From NCBI RefSeq assembly GCF_029872055.1, contig NZ_JARXNQ010000003.1, forward strand, positions 62,001-126,000: a DNA stretch of 64,000 bases, written 5' to 3'. Position 1 is the stretch's first letter. Each line of letters opens with the position of its first letter. This DNA comes from Sulfurimonas sp. C5. GTDB lineage: Bacteria; Campylobacterota; Campylobacteria; Campylobacterales; Sulfurimonadaceae. The notes beneath the pieces were generated by a model. It worked only from the letters and a program-made list of their open reading frames with translations. It was not told where the DNA came from and did not search any database. Of this stretch, positions 45,940 to 55,333 are shown piece after piece. Made by a program: the position numbers and the translations under genes.

Positions 45940-48478
45940 ACTTTTAACTCTTTTACTACTATTTGTAGTTACACTTAACGCTTCGCTCAACGACAAGAGT
46001 GCTATTGTTTATCTTGGAGAAAAGATATCATACCCTATGGTAGGGATACACAACTATATCATTGTTGATCCGAAAAAAACAAATGTATATACACACGGTT
46101 TTGATGTGTATAACAAAAAAATTTATGCCCGAATTGTACTAAACGAGATTTCAAATACCGATATATTGCTGGAAAATCTTTTAGATTTAAAACATCAAGG
46201 ATTTCAAAACTTTTTTTTCGATCTACAAAAACCTGTAGATACACAGAATTTTACAAATTTTTTAGAACGATTGAAAAAAGATTGCGCCTTCAGAGATACA
46301 AAAATCATTCTTCATTCTGATGAACAAAAGGTACTTGCAATAGCATATCCGTATGTTGATACACTGTTACTCTATAATGCTTTAGAAGATCCAAACCTAC
46401 AAACAAAAATTAAACTTTATAAAAACGGTTCCAAAGATATTATTGATGTGGAAACTGCTAAATCTGTGAAGCTAGGTCAAGTCATAAAACTTGGATTTAT
46501 CCCATACTTAACCTCTTTAAGTATGCAGAGATACGGCACTTCCTCAAAAAATGCCTTTAAACGGGAAATTTTAATACTGATAGATGAGAGTGCTACCGAT
46601 AGAATGGAATCTTCGGCTCACCAATATGGAGCGATTCCTCTGGAGTATCAAGGATATATCCAATCTATACGCAATATTCATGATGGTCTGCCTTCTCCTG
46701 ATCAAATGGAGCAATACGCCGGTGTTGTGATTTGGCTTACGGTTGATTATGATTCCCCTTCGACCCTAATTTCGTGGGTGAAAGAAGTTGTTCAGAAAAA
46801 AATACCGGTAGTTTTCGCTCATTCATTCGGATTTAATGTTTCAGGAATGTACCTCAGCCAGCTTGGAATTGAGACATATGACGGTGATGAGAAAGCATCC
46901 CAAAAAATCATAGCAAAAGATTCTATGATGGACTATGAAATAAAAACACCGCTAAGTCATAGTAACTTTTATTTTCAAGCTCCTAAAAACTCTCGTGAAC
47001 TTGTTACATTCCAAGACAGTAACGGACTTACATCAACAACTGCCGCTATTACACCTTGGGGTGGTTATGCAATCGATACCGCTTTCATGACTGAAGTGGA
47101 TGGTGAAAATATCTGGGTCATCAACCCATTTAAATTTTTCAAAGAAGCACTTCGCCTGCAAGATATTCCGGTTCCTGATCCGACTACAGAAAATGGAAAC
47201 AGACTCTTTTTCACACACGTAGACGGTGACGGTATTATGAATGGTGTAGAGTATGATTCTGAACTAGTCTCCGGTGATATTATCTACAGTGAAATTCTAA
47301 AAAAATACAACTTCCCCCATTCAATTTCTGTTATCGGTGCCGAAATCATGCCTAACGGCGTTTACCCGCAAGAATCAAAAAGACTTTTAGAATTATCATC
47401 AAAAATATATGCATTAGAGAATGTCGAACCGGCTACGCATACGTTTACTCACCCGTTTTTCTGGGGTGAGATCAAAAATGGCAACCTTATAGAGGAGTAT
47501 AGACTAAAACCGCCTGCTTATAAGTTTTCACTGGATTATGAACTCTCAGGTATGCTGGAGTATATTCAAGACAATCTTCTTGAGAAAAATGCTACCAAAA
47601 AAGCACAAACTGTTTTTTGGAGCGGAGATTGTACGCCAAGAACAAATGCCCTAAAATATGTGTATCAACACCATATTTTAAATATTAATGGCGGGGATAC
47701 TACTATCAATAACTCTGCACCTTGGCTTGCATTGGTTGCACCCTTTGGCTTAGAGCGTGATGAATACTACCAGATCTATACGGGTGCCCAGAATGAAAAT
47801 GTCTTTACAAACGATTGGATAGGGCCGTTTTGGGGTTTTAAAAAAGTTATTCAAACTTTTAAACTCACAGATTCACCAAAACGTTTAAAACCTATTGATG
47901 TTTATTATCATCTTTATTCAGGCTCTAAAAAAGCTTCATTAAATGCCTTACGTTATGTGTTTGACTGGGTATTAGAACAAAATACGATGCCAATATTTAC
48001 TTCTGAATATATTCCGAAAGTTATGGATTACTATACGGTCTCTATTGCTAAAGACAACGAAGGCCATTGGCTCTATGATGGGATGAAAGATCTAAAAACA
48101 CTGAGAATTGAGAAAAAAGACGCAGGTATTGATTTACAACATTCCAAAACTTCTCTTGGCATTGAACATTTTGAAGATCATACATACATTGCACTTGATC
48201 AAAGCACAAAACATCTGTTAAAAGCTCTGCCGTCACAAACACTTAATGATGTTTATTTAATACGGGCAAACGGAAAAATTAAAAACCATATGGATACTGC
48301 GATTCACAAGGTTTATGAATTTTCATCCCACGTACCTTTGAAAATAGAATTTCATGTACCGAAGAACTGTACACTGAGTTCTATTCCTCAAAGCAATGTA
48401 AATATATCAGATCACAATATAATTAAGTTAGAATATCAATCTAGTAAAAAGGCGACTATAGATGTACGATGTCAATAA
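45917..48478 (+). CDS. PelA1, PelA paralogue with degenerate hydrolase and intact deacetylase motifs
   Basis: The 853-aa exported protein (signal peptide to about residue 22) resembles PelA. The N-terminal hydrolase-like region (about 25-195) is some 60 residues shorter than in the second copy; Tyr153 (LLLYNAL) aligns with its putative catalytic Glu190, and Lys105 with Asp133. A flavodoxin-like region (205-400) follows, then the deacetylase with FTHVDGDG (Asp436) and HTFTHPFFWG (His508, His512). It probably deacetylates Pel but no longer hydrolyses it. Overlaps pelG by 23 nt. Confidence 0.82.
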   Translation: MKHLCCSKLLTLLLLFVVTLNASLNDKSAIVYLGEKISYPMVGIHNYIIVDPKKTNVYTHGFDVYNKKIYARIVLNEISNTDILLENLLDLKHQGFQNFFFDLQKPVDTQNFTNFLERLKKDCAFRDTKIILHSDEQKVLAIAYPYVDTLLLYNALEDPNLQTKIKLYKNGSKDIIDVETAKSVKLGQVIKLGFIPYLTSLSMQRYGTSSKNAFKREILILIDESATDRMESSAHQYGAIPLEYQGYIQSIRNIHDGLPSPDQMEQYAGVVIWLTVDYDSPSTLISWVKEVVQKKIPVVFAHSFGFNVSGMYLSQLGIETYDGDEKASQKIIAKDSMMDYEIKTPLSHSNFYFQAPKNSRELVTFQDSNGLTSTTAAITPWGGYAIDTAFMTEVDGENIWVINPFKFFKEALRLQDIPVPDPTTENGNRLFFTHVDGDGIMNGVEYDSELVSGDIIYSEILKKYNFPHSISVIGAEIMPNGVYPQESKRLLELSSKIYALENVEPATHTFTHPFFWGEIKNGNLIEEYRLKPPAYKFSLDYELSGMLEYIQDNLLEKNATKKAQTVFWSGDCTPRTNALKYVYQHHILNINGGDTTINNSAPWLALVAPFGLERDEYYQIYTGAQNENVFTNDWIGPFWGFKKVIQTFKLTDSPKRLKPIDVYYHLYSGSKKASLNALRYVFDWVLEQNTMPIFTSEYIPKVMDYYTVSIAKDNEGHWLYDGMKDLKTLRIEKKDAGIDLQHSKTSLGIEHFEDHTYIALDQSTKHLLKALPSQTLNDVYLIRANGKIKNHMDTAIHKVYEFSSHVPLKIEFHVPKNCTLSSIPQSNVNISDHNIIKLEYQSSKKATIDVRCQ

Positions 48479-49517
48479 TGACGAACAGGTTTATGTTGTT
48501 ACTTATAAAGAGCTTCTCTTTACCCTCGTAGTCTTTATTATTATCCTTTTCGCACTCTTTCCCAAGGGAATCTTAAAAGATCAGATCTCTGCAGATAAAT
48601 CAAATTACGATCTCAGTATGGTATATCTAAAAGACCTTTTAAAACATAGTCCTGATGATGAATCGCTACAGATACTATTGCTAGAGAAAAGTGTCCATGC
48701 AGGGGATATTAATACCGCAATGCAGCTCTCAAAAAAACTTCTATCTAGTGAAAATGAATATGTACGTCATAAAGCCTTATTATTTGCCTATGAAAGTAAA
48801 AAAGCAAAATATTATTCTCTTGACGATGTTGCAAAGCAAAGACCTCTGTACCCTGAACTTCAAAGACTTTTCAATACTATTTACAAAGATAAACTCTATG
48901 ATACAGACATAGAAAAATGGTATAAAGAAGCGGTCTTTGCACAAAACCAGAAAGCGGCGTATTTTTTCCTGCAAAAACTTTTACAACAAGACCCTAGAAA
49001 CGTAAAATATTTGACAGACGGTTACTATCTTTCACTTGATCTTTATAAGAGATCGGATTCTGTTAAATATATCACTGCCCTGGAACAATATGATTCTAAC
49101 AACTCTTTAAAATGGGCAATGGATAAATATACTATTTTTATGCGTTATAAAGACTATAAAAATGCCGAGCTTCTGTTAGAACACTATGCAAAACAATCTC
49201 TTGACATGCAACTCAAGCTTGCAAATTTTTATTTGATGATTCAAAAATATGAAGATGCTTCAAATACTTATTTGGAACTTTTTTATATTACTAAAGATGA
49301 AAAGGTTAAAAAAGAGTACCTTGTTAAATCAATTAGGGCATTACAGTCAGGAAATCTGTTAAAAAAAGCTGCATTTCTCGTACACCATTATGAATCGCAA
49401 TATATTCACGATCGTGATATGAGAAAGTTTTTCTTGAAAATATACTTAGCGGCAGGTGAACTTGAATACGCATCAGAATTGTCCAAAAAAATCTTAAAAA
49501 ACGAGAATAAATTATGA
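48462..49517 (+). CDS. Inner-membrane-anchored TPR protein, probable N-terminal half of split PelB
   Basis: The 351-aa protein has one TM near residues 15-36 (YKELLFTLVVFIIILFALFP) and then only helical, TPR-like repeats (KNAELLLEHYAKQSLD, YEDASNTYLELFYITKDEK). In P. aeruginosa PelB these features form the N-terminal part of one 1193-aa chain. Here it is a separate gene overlapping pelA1 by 17 nt and the pelB-like gene by 4 nt (ATGA). The split-PelB idea is inference. Confidence 0.65.
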   Translation: MYDVNNDEQVYVVTYKELLFTLVVFIIILFALFPKGILKDQISADKSNYDLSMVYLKDLLKHSPDDESLQILLLEKSVHAGDINTAMQLSKKLLSSENEYVRHKALLFAYESKKAKYYSLDDVAKQRPLYPELQRLFNTIYKDKLYDTDIEKWYKEAVFAQNQKAAYFFLQKLLQQDPRNVKYLTDGYYLSLDLYKRSDSVKYITALEQYDSNNSLKWAMDKYTIFMRYKDYKNAELLLEHYAKQSLDMQLKLANFYLMIQKYEDASNTYLELFYITKDEKVKKEYLVKSIRALQSGNLLKKAAFLVHHYESQYIHDRDMRKFFLKIYLAAGELEYASELSKKILKNENKL

Positions 49518-52500
49518 AGAAAATAATTCTATTATTCCTTTTTACTTTGGCATCTTTACTTGCTGAGACAAACCAAGCATGCTGTACTACCGTTCAATTG
49601 ACTAGCTATGTAAATACAAATAAAGATCTGAAATTTATACAAAACAATTATCCTAGTGAATGTACAACAATGGATATTAACGGTTATGTAACCGTACGAT
49701 GCGGCTGTTTTGACTCAATTTCAAGTGCTCAGGAGAAACTTAAAGAGTTAAAAGTTGAATATCCTCAAGCACAACTTGTTAAAAGTTATAAATATCGTTT
49801 TGATGAGACCTGTCCAACAAATCAGGAAGTTATAGCTCCAACACAACAACAAGTACCGATGGGTAAATCGGAAGAGGAAGAATTACGCTTGATGTTACAA
49901 GTTTTTTTATATAAAACAGATCTAGAAAGCGCTTTTCAAGTTGCCCAAATAGGATATGAGCAATACCCTAATTCCTACTATTGGAATGAAAAAATGGCAA
50001 CAATTTGCCAATGGACAGATCGACCTGCCCGTGCGATGAAACATCTTCAAAAAATGTATAAACTAAAATATAATCCAATAATCGAACAAAAACTGATTGA
50101 TTACGGAAAAGCCACATACCAATATGAAAACATTGAACCATATGTACTCCGCAGGGTAAAAAAAGATCCTACTGAAGAAAATATTGATCTTCTAATCACA
50201 ATTTACAAAAAGACAGGATTTCCTGAAAAAGTTATTGCAATTTTAGATGAAGAGTATAAAAAAACAAAAAATCCTCTGCTTCTTACAAAAGCTCTTGAAC
50301 TCGCACTCGAGATGGGAGATCTCGATCTTGCAAAAGAGTATGTAGAAATTATCGAATTACATAAACCATATTCAAAAGAAAATGCTGCTCTTGTTTCCAG
50401 ATATTATTACATCTTAAGAGACATCCATACAGCCTATCTATCCCTAAGCGATGTTCATAACAGCACTCTTTTAGAAGACACAAACAGTACTCAGGAAGTA
50501 CAATATTTTGAGCTTAAAAGTGACCTCGGCTGGTATTTACAAAAAAATCTTCCTGCCGCACAAGCTTCAAAAATTTTGATTGATGCAGATATAGGAAGAC
50601 TAGCAGATTATGAAAGGGTAGCAATTGTATACCCAGATATAAACAATACTTACGCAGCACAGGCTGTTAAAGAGGGATACATCAAATATAAACTCCCTTA
50701 TATGTTTTTTAGTTACGCTAATGATGCGATCAACAAGAATAAATTTGAAGATTTAAACAAACTCTTACAAAAAATAGATGAAGAGAACTCTCCTCTTACT
50801 CAAGAAGCTATGTACTGGCTTATCAAAGCAAAAGTTTATAACTACTATAAACAGCACGATCTGGAAAAAGCTGCGTTACAGCAAGCTCTTGCGCTCTCAC
50901 CATACAATACGGAAGTAAAAACTGCTCTTTTATGGCATTTTATGGAAATGAATGACGTAAACAACATAAAGTTAGTTCTCCTAGAACTTGAAGAAAAAAG
51001 TGATATCACACCTTCTCTTTACTTCTCTTTGGCATCAGCATACTTTTACATTCATAACATTGACAGAGCTTCTTATTATATGAGTTTGCTCGATTATGAG
51101 CAGGATATAGTCACGCAAACTATAGACTATAGATTTTTACAAGCCTATATCTATCAAGTGCAAAACAGAGATGAAAATTTTCAATCAAAAATACGTGAAA
51201 TTTTTACGATCTTAAAACAACAAAGAAAGAAAAATTTAACGCTTAAAACAAATAATGATCATCTCACTAACTATTTCAGTGCAGCTATGTATGTGATGCA
51301 TTCTGATCCATTTGAACAAGAGCTTGAAGATGCAAAACCATACCTCAAAAAGAAAAACTACGACGAGTTAAAATACTCTTGGAGTATGCAAAAAGAAGCT
51401 TTTGAAAAAAGCCACGAGATCTATGAACAAACAGTCGCTCCTGAACGTTGGATGCAGTTTTCAAATGCAATGGTACTGCAACACCATACCAATACAGAAA
51501 ATATGATTGACTGGTATCTCTCAGAGCTTTCTCAGGGTGATGCTTCTGCACAAGCCCAAGAAGACGGACAAGTTTCACTGGCACAAACAATCAATTATAA
51601 CTTCTTCGATCAAAACAGTTACAGCCAAAATCTCTATATTCAACAAATTGACCTTAGTAAACTTCGCAGTGACACGCTTGACCTAAAACTATCCCGTTAC
51701 ATCAGAGATCCTCTTGTACAACATTACTTTACTGCTAAAAACAGCTCTTATATAGGGGATGATTGGTATGTTTTAAGTGGCTTTGGTTATTATCAAAACC
51801 GTTCATCCGACAGTAATGTTTTAGTAAATGTACCTAAAAATACATACGATATCTCACTTGGTGTAAAAAAATTAACTGAACGTGCATCTATTGAACTTGG
51901 TCTGCTTTATAACCACGATATGAAAAATTATTTCTCATTTTTCATGGATACCAGCTATCAGTTCTCAACCGATTTTAGAGCTGGTTTGGAGATTGGTAAA
52001 AATGTAGAAGCGGATGAGAGTACACAGTTGTATCTTGGTGGGAAAAAAGATCACGTAACTCCTAAACTGATCTACAATATTCTAAATTCAACTTCAATTG
52101 AAGCAAAATATGAATTCAGCCGTTTTTACTCTCAGGACAATGTAGACCTCGGTAAAGGGAAATATTTCAACATTAGTGTGAACAGACAACTTCGTAATGG
52201 ATATCCGGATATGCGAATCGGTGTATTTTACGATAGAGGAATTTATAATGAAACATCAGCTACCCACGGTATTATTGACACATTACAGATTGAACCGTAT
52301 CAAGTACTTCCAAATAACTTTTACAATATAGGAATGAACTTTTCTTATGGAGAGATGAATAGAAACCTCTACACTAGAGTATGGCACCCTTATTTTGAAA
52401 TTTATCCTTATTATAACTCCGATATCAACGATTTTACTTTTGGTCTCAATGCCGGTATCGGTGGAAAAGCATTTCATCAAGATCATATGAATATAGGTGT

Positions 52501-52594
52501 TTCTTACAGCGATTCAGTTAATGGTATCGGAGGTAAAATTCTTGAATTTTATATCAACTATCAATTTATGTATACTCTAAGTAAGGAAATTTAG
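49514..52594 (+). CDS. pelB: PelB-like outer-membrane protein with SPOR-like, TPR and barrel domains
   Basis: The 1026-aa protein has a signal peptide (MKKIILLFLFTLASLLAE). Residues about 25-95 resemble a SPOR domain: CTTVQLTSYVNTNKDL, YVTVRCGCFDSISSAQEKLK. A long TPR array (about 120-560) follows and then a beta barrel of about 330 residues ending NYQFMYTLSKEI. TPR plus terminal barrel is the PelB export-pore plan, but the SPOR-like N-terminus is not in P. aeruginosa PelB, and the N-terminal membrane anchor is missing, perhaps supplied by the preceding gene. Confidence 0.8.
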   Translation: MKKIILLFLFTLASLLAETNQACCTTVQLTSYVNTNKDLKFIQNNYPSECTTMDINGYVTVRCGCFDSISSAQEKLKELKVEYPQAQLVKSYKYRFDETCPTNQEVIAPTQQQVPMGKSEEEELRLMLQVFLYKTDLESAFQVAQIGYEQYPNSYYWNEKMATICQWTDRPARAMKHLQKMYKLKYNPIIEQKLIDYGKATYQYENIEPYVLRRVKKDPTEENIDLLITIYKKTGFPEKVIAILDEEYKKTKNPLLLTKALELALEMGDLDLAKEYVEIIELHKPYSKENAALVSRYYYILRDIHTAYLSLSDVHNSTLLEDTNSTQEVQYFELKSDLGWYLQKNLPAAQASKILIDADIGRLADYERVAIVYPDINNTYAAQAVKEGYIKYKLPYMFFSYANDAINKNKFEDLNKLLQKIDEENSPLTQEAMYWLIKAKVYNYYKQHDLEKAALQQALALSPYNTEVKTALLWHFMEMNDVNNIKLVLLELEEKSDITPSLYFSLASAYFYIHNIDRASYYMSLLDYEQDIVTQTIDYRFLQAYIYQVQNRDENFQSKIREIFTILKQQRKKNLTLKTNNDHLTNYFSAAMYVMHSDPFEQELEDAKPYLKKKNYDELKYSWSMQKEAFEKSHEIYEQTVAPERWMQFSNAMVLQHHTNTENMIDWYLSELSQGDASAQAQEDGQVSLAQTINYNFFDQNSYSQNLYIQQIDLSKLRSDTLDLKLSRYIRDPLVQHYFTAKNSSYIGDDWYVLSGFGYYQNRSSDSNVLVNVPKNTYDISLGVKKLTERASIELGLLYNHDMKNYFSFFMDTSYQFSTDFRAGLEIGKNVEADESTQLYLGGKKDHVTPKLIYNILNSTSIEAKYEFSRFYSQDNVDLGKGKYFNISVNRQLRNGYPDMRIGVFYDRGIYNETSATHGIIDTLQIEPYQVLPNNFYNIGMNFSYGEMNRNLYTRVWHPYFEIYPYYNSDINDFTFGLNAGIGGKAFHQDHMNIGVSYSDSVNGIGGKILEFYINYQFMYTLSKEI

Positions 52595-52595
52595 T

Positions 52596-55319
52596 TTGAA
52601 AAAAGTTATATTTCTTTTAATATTTTTTATTACCTCTTTATCAGCATCTTTAGAAGATAAAAGTGCCATTGTTTATTATGGGGAAGATCTTTCTTATCCT
52701 CTAGTCGGTATTCATGACTATATTATTGTACAACCTGAGCACATAAATACCTATACTCATGGCTTTTCACTTTACAAAAAAAATATCTATGCATACATAA
52801 GTATTGGAGAGGTTGATCGTAACACTACAACTGCAAAAGCTATAAATACTTCATGGATCGTTGCAGAAAACAGTGCTTGGAAAAGTGATGTTCTTGATAT
52901 TAGAAACCAAAAATATCAGGAATTCATCTTTGCAAAACAGATTGAACCATTGCTAAAACGAGGATTTAAAAACTTCTTTTTTGACACTCTGGACTCTTAC
53001 CATCTCTATGCCAAAACTATGCAAGAGAAAAAACAATGTGAACAATCGTTAATTTCTTTTATCCGTGAATTTCATACACGCTATCCAGATGCAAAACTGG
53101 TCGTAAACCGTGGATTTGAGATTATAGATGATATTCATGATTCAATAAATGCTGTTTTATTTGAATCTTATTACAAAGGGCTTCAAGGGGAAAAACTGGA
53201 GTATACGGATGTCAATGACAGTTCGAGGGAGTGGCTTGACACGTATTTAAATAAAATCAAATCATATAACCTCGACATCATTGCCGTTGATTATCTTCCT
53301 ACACTAGATGGTGCTGATGCACTTGTTGCAAAACTAAAGGACAAAAGGTTTATCCCGTATGTTTCCAATAAAGCACTCGACACCTACGGAAAAAGTTCTA
53401 AAAATGCTATACAAAGAGAAATTTTAACGCTTGTTGATGAGAGCAAACTAGACAAATCGCTACAGAGTGCCCATAGAAATGGAGCTACTGTTTTTGAATA
53501 CCTTGGCTATATACAAAAGTTCTCCGACATTAATAAAAACTTACCCGATCCCTCTTCTCTACACAGATACTCAGGTGTAGTCATTTGGACCGAGAACTAT
53601 GTAAAAGATCCGGAAAAATTTTTAAAATGGCTCCTTGAATTGAAAAAACAACATATCAAATTTGTTTTTGTCGGTAACTTTGGTTTTGAACTCCAAGGCA
53701 ATGAACTTGATCTACTAGGTATTAATGTTGAAAAGAATAATACACAAAAAAGTTCTATTATCAAAAAAGACACAATGTTCGATTTTGAGATAGACCCCCC
53801 TATGTCTTTTAATTCCGTACTTATTCATGTAAAAGATGCACGAAAGCTTTTAACTTACCAATATCAAAATGATAAAATTTCAACACCAGCAGCGATAACA
53901 TCATGGGGTGGATATATTGTTGATGAAGCATATTTAACTGATTTCGATCAAGAAGAAATTTGGACAATAAACCCGTTTCAATTTTTTGAACAATCACTCA
54001 AATTAAAAAAACTGCCTGTTGCCGATCCTACTACTGAGAATGGGAAACGTTTACTTTTTACACACATTGATGGTGATGGGATTATGAATAGAGTCGAAGG
54101 TGATTTTGGTGAGTTTTCAGGGGATGTAATTTTAAATCAAATTCTCAAAAAATATCAAATCCCCCACTCTGTTTCTATCATCGGTGCCGAAGTCGATCCA
54201 AACGGCTTATTTCCAGAGCTCTCTCCACAGCTTCTCAAGATTACAAAAAAAATCTTTGCACTTAAAAATGTAGAACCTGCATCTCATACATTTACACACC
54301 CATTTTTTTGGGGGAAAATAGTTGATGACAATTTAGCACCTGAATATAGGCTCAAAGTTCCAAACTATCAATTTTCTCTCAATAGAGAACTCAAAGTTAC
54401 GCTTGATAATATCAATGAAAAATATCTGCCGAAAAACAAACTGCCAAAAGCAAATACTATTTTTTGGAGTGGGGATTGTGCTCCGAGAGAGAATGCTTTA
54501 GAGTTTATCTATAAACACCATATTTTAGCAATTAATGGAGGAGATACAACTATCTCAAAAATACACCCTTGGATGAGCCGTATTGCCCCTTATGGTATTA
54601 AACGTGGCGATTATTATCAAGTTTATACAGGAGCACAAAACGAAAATGTGTTTACAAATGACTGGCTTGGCCCATTTTGGGGCTTTAAACGTGTAACACA
54701 AACGTTTGAACTAACAAACTCGCCAAGACGTTTTAAACCAATAGATATCTATTACCATCTTTACTCAGGTTCAAAGCGTGCATCATTAGAAGCTTTAAAG
54801 TATGTCTTTAACTGGGCACTGAAACAAGATGTGATGCCTATCTATACTTCAGAGTATATTCCTAAAGTTATGGATATGTATGAAGTTTCTATGGCAAATG
54901 AAGGGAATAACTGGCTTATTAACGGTATGAAGGATCTTAAAACCATCCGTTTTGAAGACTTTACTCAGGCCATAGATATGAAAAATTCGCAAGGTACTAT
55001 AGGAATAACTCAGTTTGAGAATCACACCTATGTCAGTTTGGATCAAACACAAAAACATCTGCTTAGACTCACATCGAAAGATACAAATAAAATCTATATG
55101 GTTTCAAGTAACGGTAAACTTCTAAACTACAAAGAAACAAATACGACAAAAAGCTATCAGCTTCGTTCTTATGTTGATTTAGATCTCACTATGCACGTCG
55201 ATAAAGAATGTCGCATAAAATCGTCTCCAAAAGCAATGAAGCTTTTACAAGACGGCAATACTATAACTCTTCAATATAAACATGTGAAAGAGGCGACTAT
55301 TACACTAGAGTGCAAGTAA
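52596..55319 (+). CDS. pelA: PelA2, full-length PelA hydrolase/deacetylase
   Basis: The 907-aa exported enzyme (signal peptide to about residue 17) has a GH-type TIM barrel (20-255) with FFFDTLDSY (Asp133) and AVLFESYYKG (Glu190), matching the PelA catalytic Glu region. A flavodoxin-like linker and a deacetylase with LFTHIDGDG (Asp492) and HTFTHPFFWG (His564, His568) follow. PelA deacetylates and trims Pel in the periplasm. It starts at TTG 52596 with TAAGGA upstream. It is a paralogue of the gene at 45917, separated by the pelB genes. Confidence 0.9.
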   Translation: MKKVIFLLIFFITSLSASLEDKSAIVYYGEDLSYPLVGIHDYIIVQPEHINTYTHGFSLYKKNIYAYISIGEVDRNTTTAKAINTSWIVAENSAWKSDVLDIRNQKYQEFIFAKQIEPLLKRGFKNFFFDTLDSYHLYAKTMQEKKQCEQSLISFIREFHTRYPDAKLVVNRGFEIIDDIHDSINAVLFESYYKGLQGEKLEYTDVNDSSREWLDTYLNKIKSYNLDIIAVDYLPTLDGADALVAKLKDKRFIPYVSNKALDTYGKSSKNAIQREILTLVDESKLDKSLQSAHRNGATVFEYLGYIQKFSDINKNLPDPSSLHRYSGVVIWTENYVKDPEKFLKWLLELKKQHIKFVFVGNFGFELQGNELDLLGINVEKNNTQKSSIIKKDTMFDFEIDPPMSFNSVLIHVKDARKLLTYQYQNDKISTPAAITSWGGYIVDEAYLTDFDQEEIWTINPFQFFEQSLKLKKLPVADPTTENGKRLLFTHIDGDGIMNRVEGDFGEFSGDVILNQILKKYQIPHSVSIIGAEVDPNGLFPELSPQLLKITKKIFALKNVEPASHTFTHPFFWGKIVDDNLAPEYRLKVPNYQFSLNRELKVTLDNINEKYLPKNKLPKANTIFWSGDCAPRENALEFIYKHHILAINGGDTTISKIHPWMSRIAPYGIKRGDYYQVYTGAQNENVFTNDWLGPFWGFKRVTQTFELTNSPRRFKPIDIYYHLYSGSKRASLEALKYVFNWALKQDVMPIYTSEYIPKVMDMYEVSMANEGNNWLINGMKDLKTIRFEDFTQAIDMKNSQGTIGITQFENHTYVSLDQTQKHLLRLTSKDTNKIYMVSSNGKLLNYKETNTTKSYQLRSYVDLDLTMHVDKECRIKSSPKAMKLLQDGNTITLQYKHVKEATITLECK

Positions 55320-55333
55320 CTCTAGTCATTTTT
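55304..55333 (+). terminator. Terminator at the end of the pel operon
   Basis: ACTAGAGT-GCAAGTA-ACTCTAGT is a perfect 8-bp stem followed by CATTTTTA, overlapping the pelA2 stop and the convergent galE stop. Confidence 0.75.

Noticed and set aside
55304-55333. Hairpin at the pel end as an attachment or recombination site
   Set aside because: A perfect stem followed by a T-run at convergent stop codons is simply explained as a terminator.
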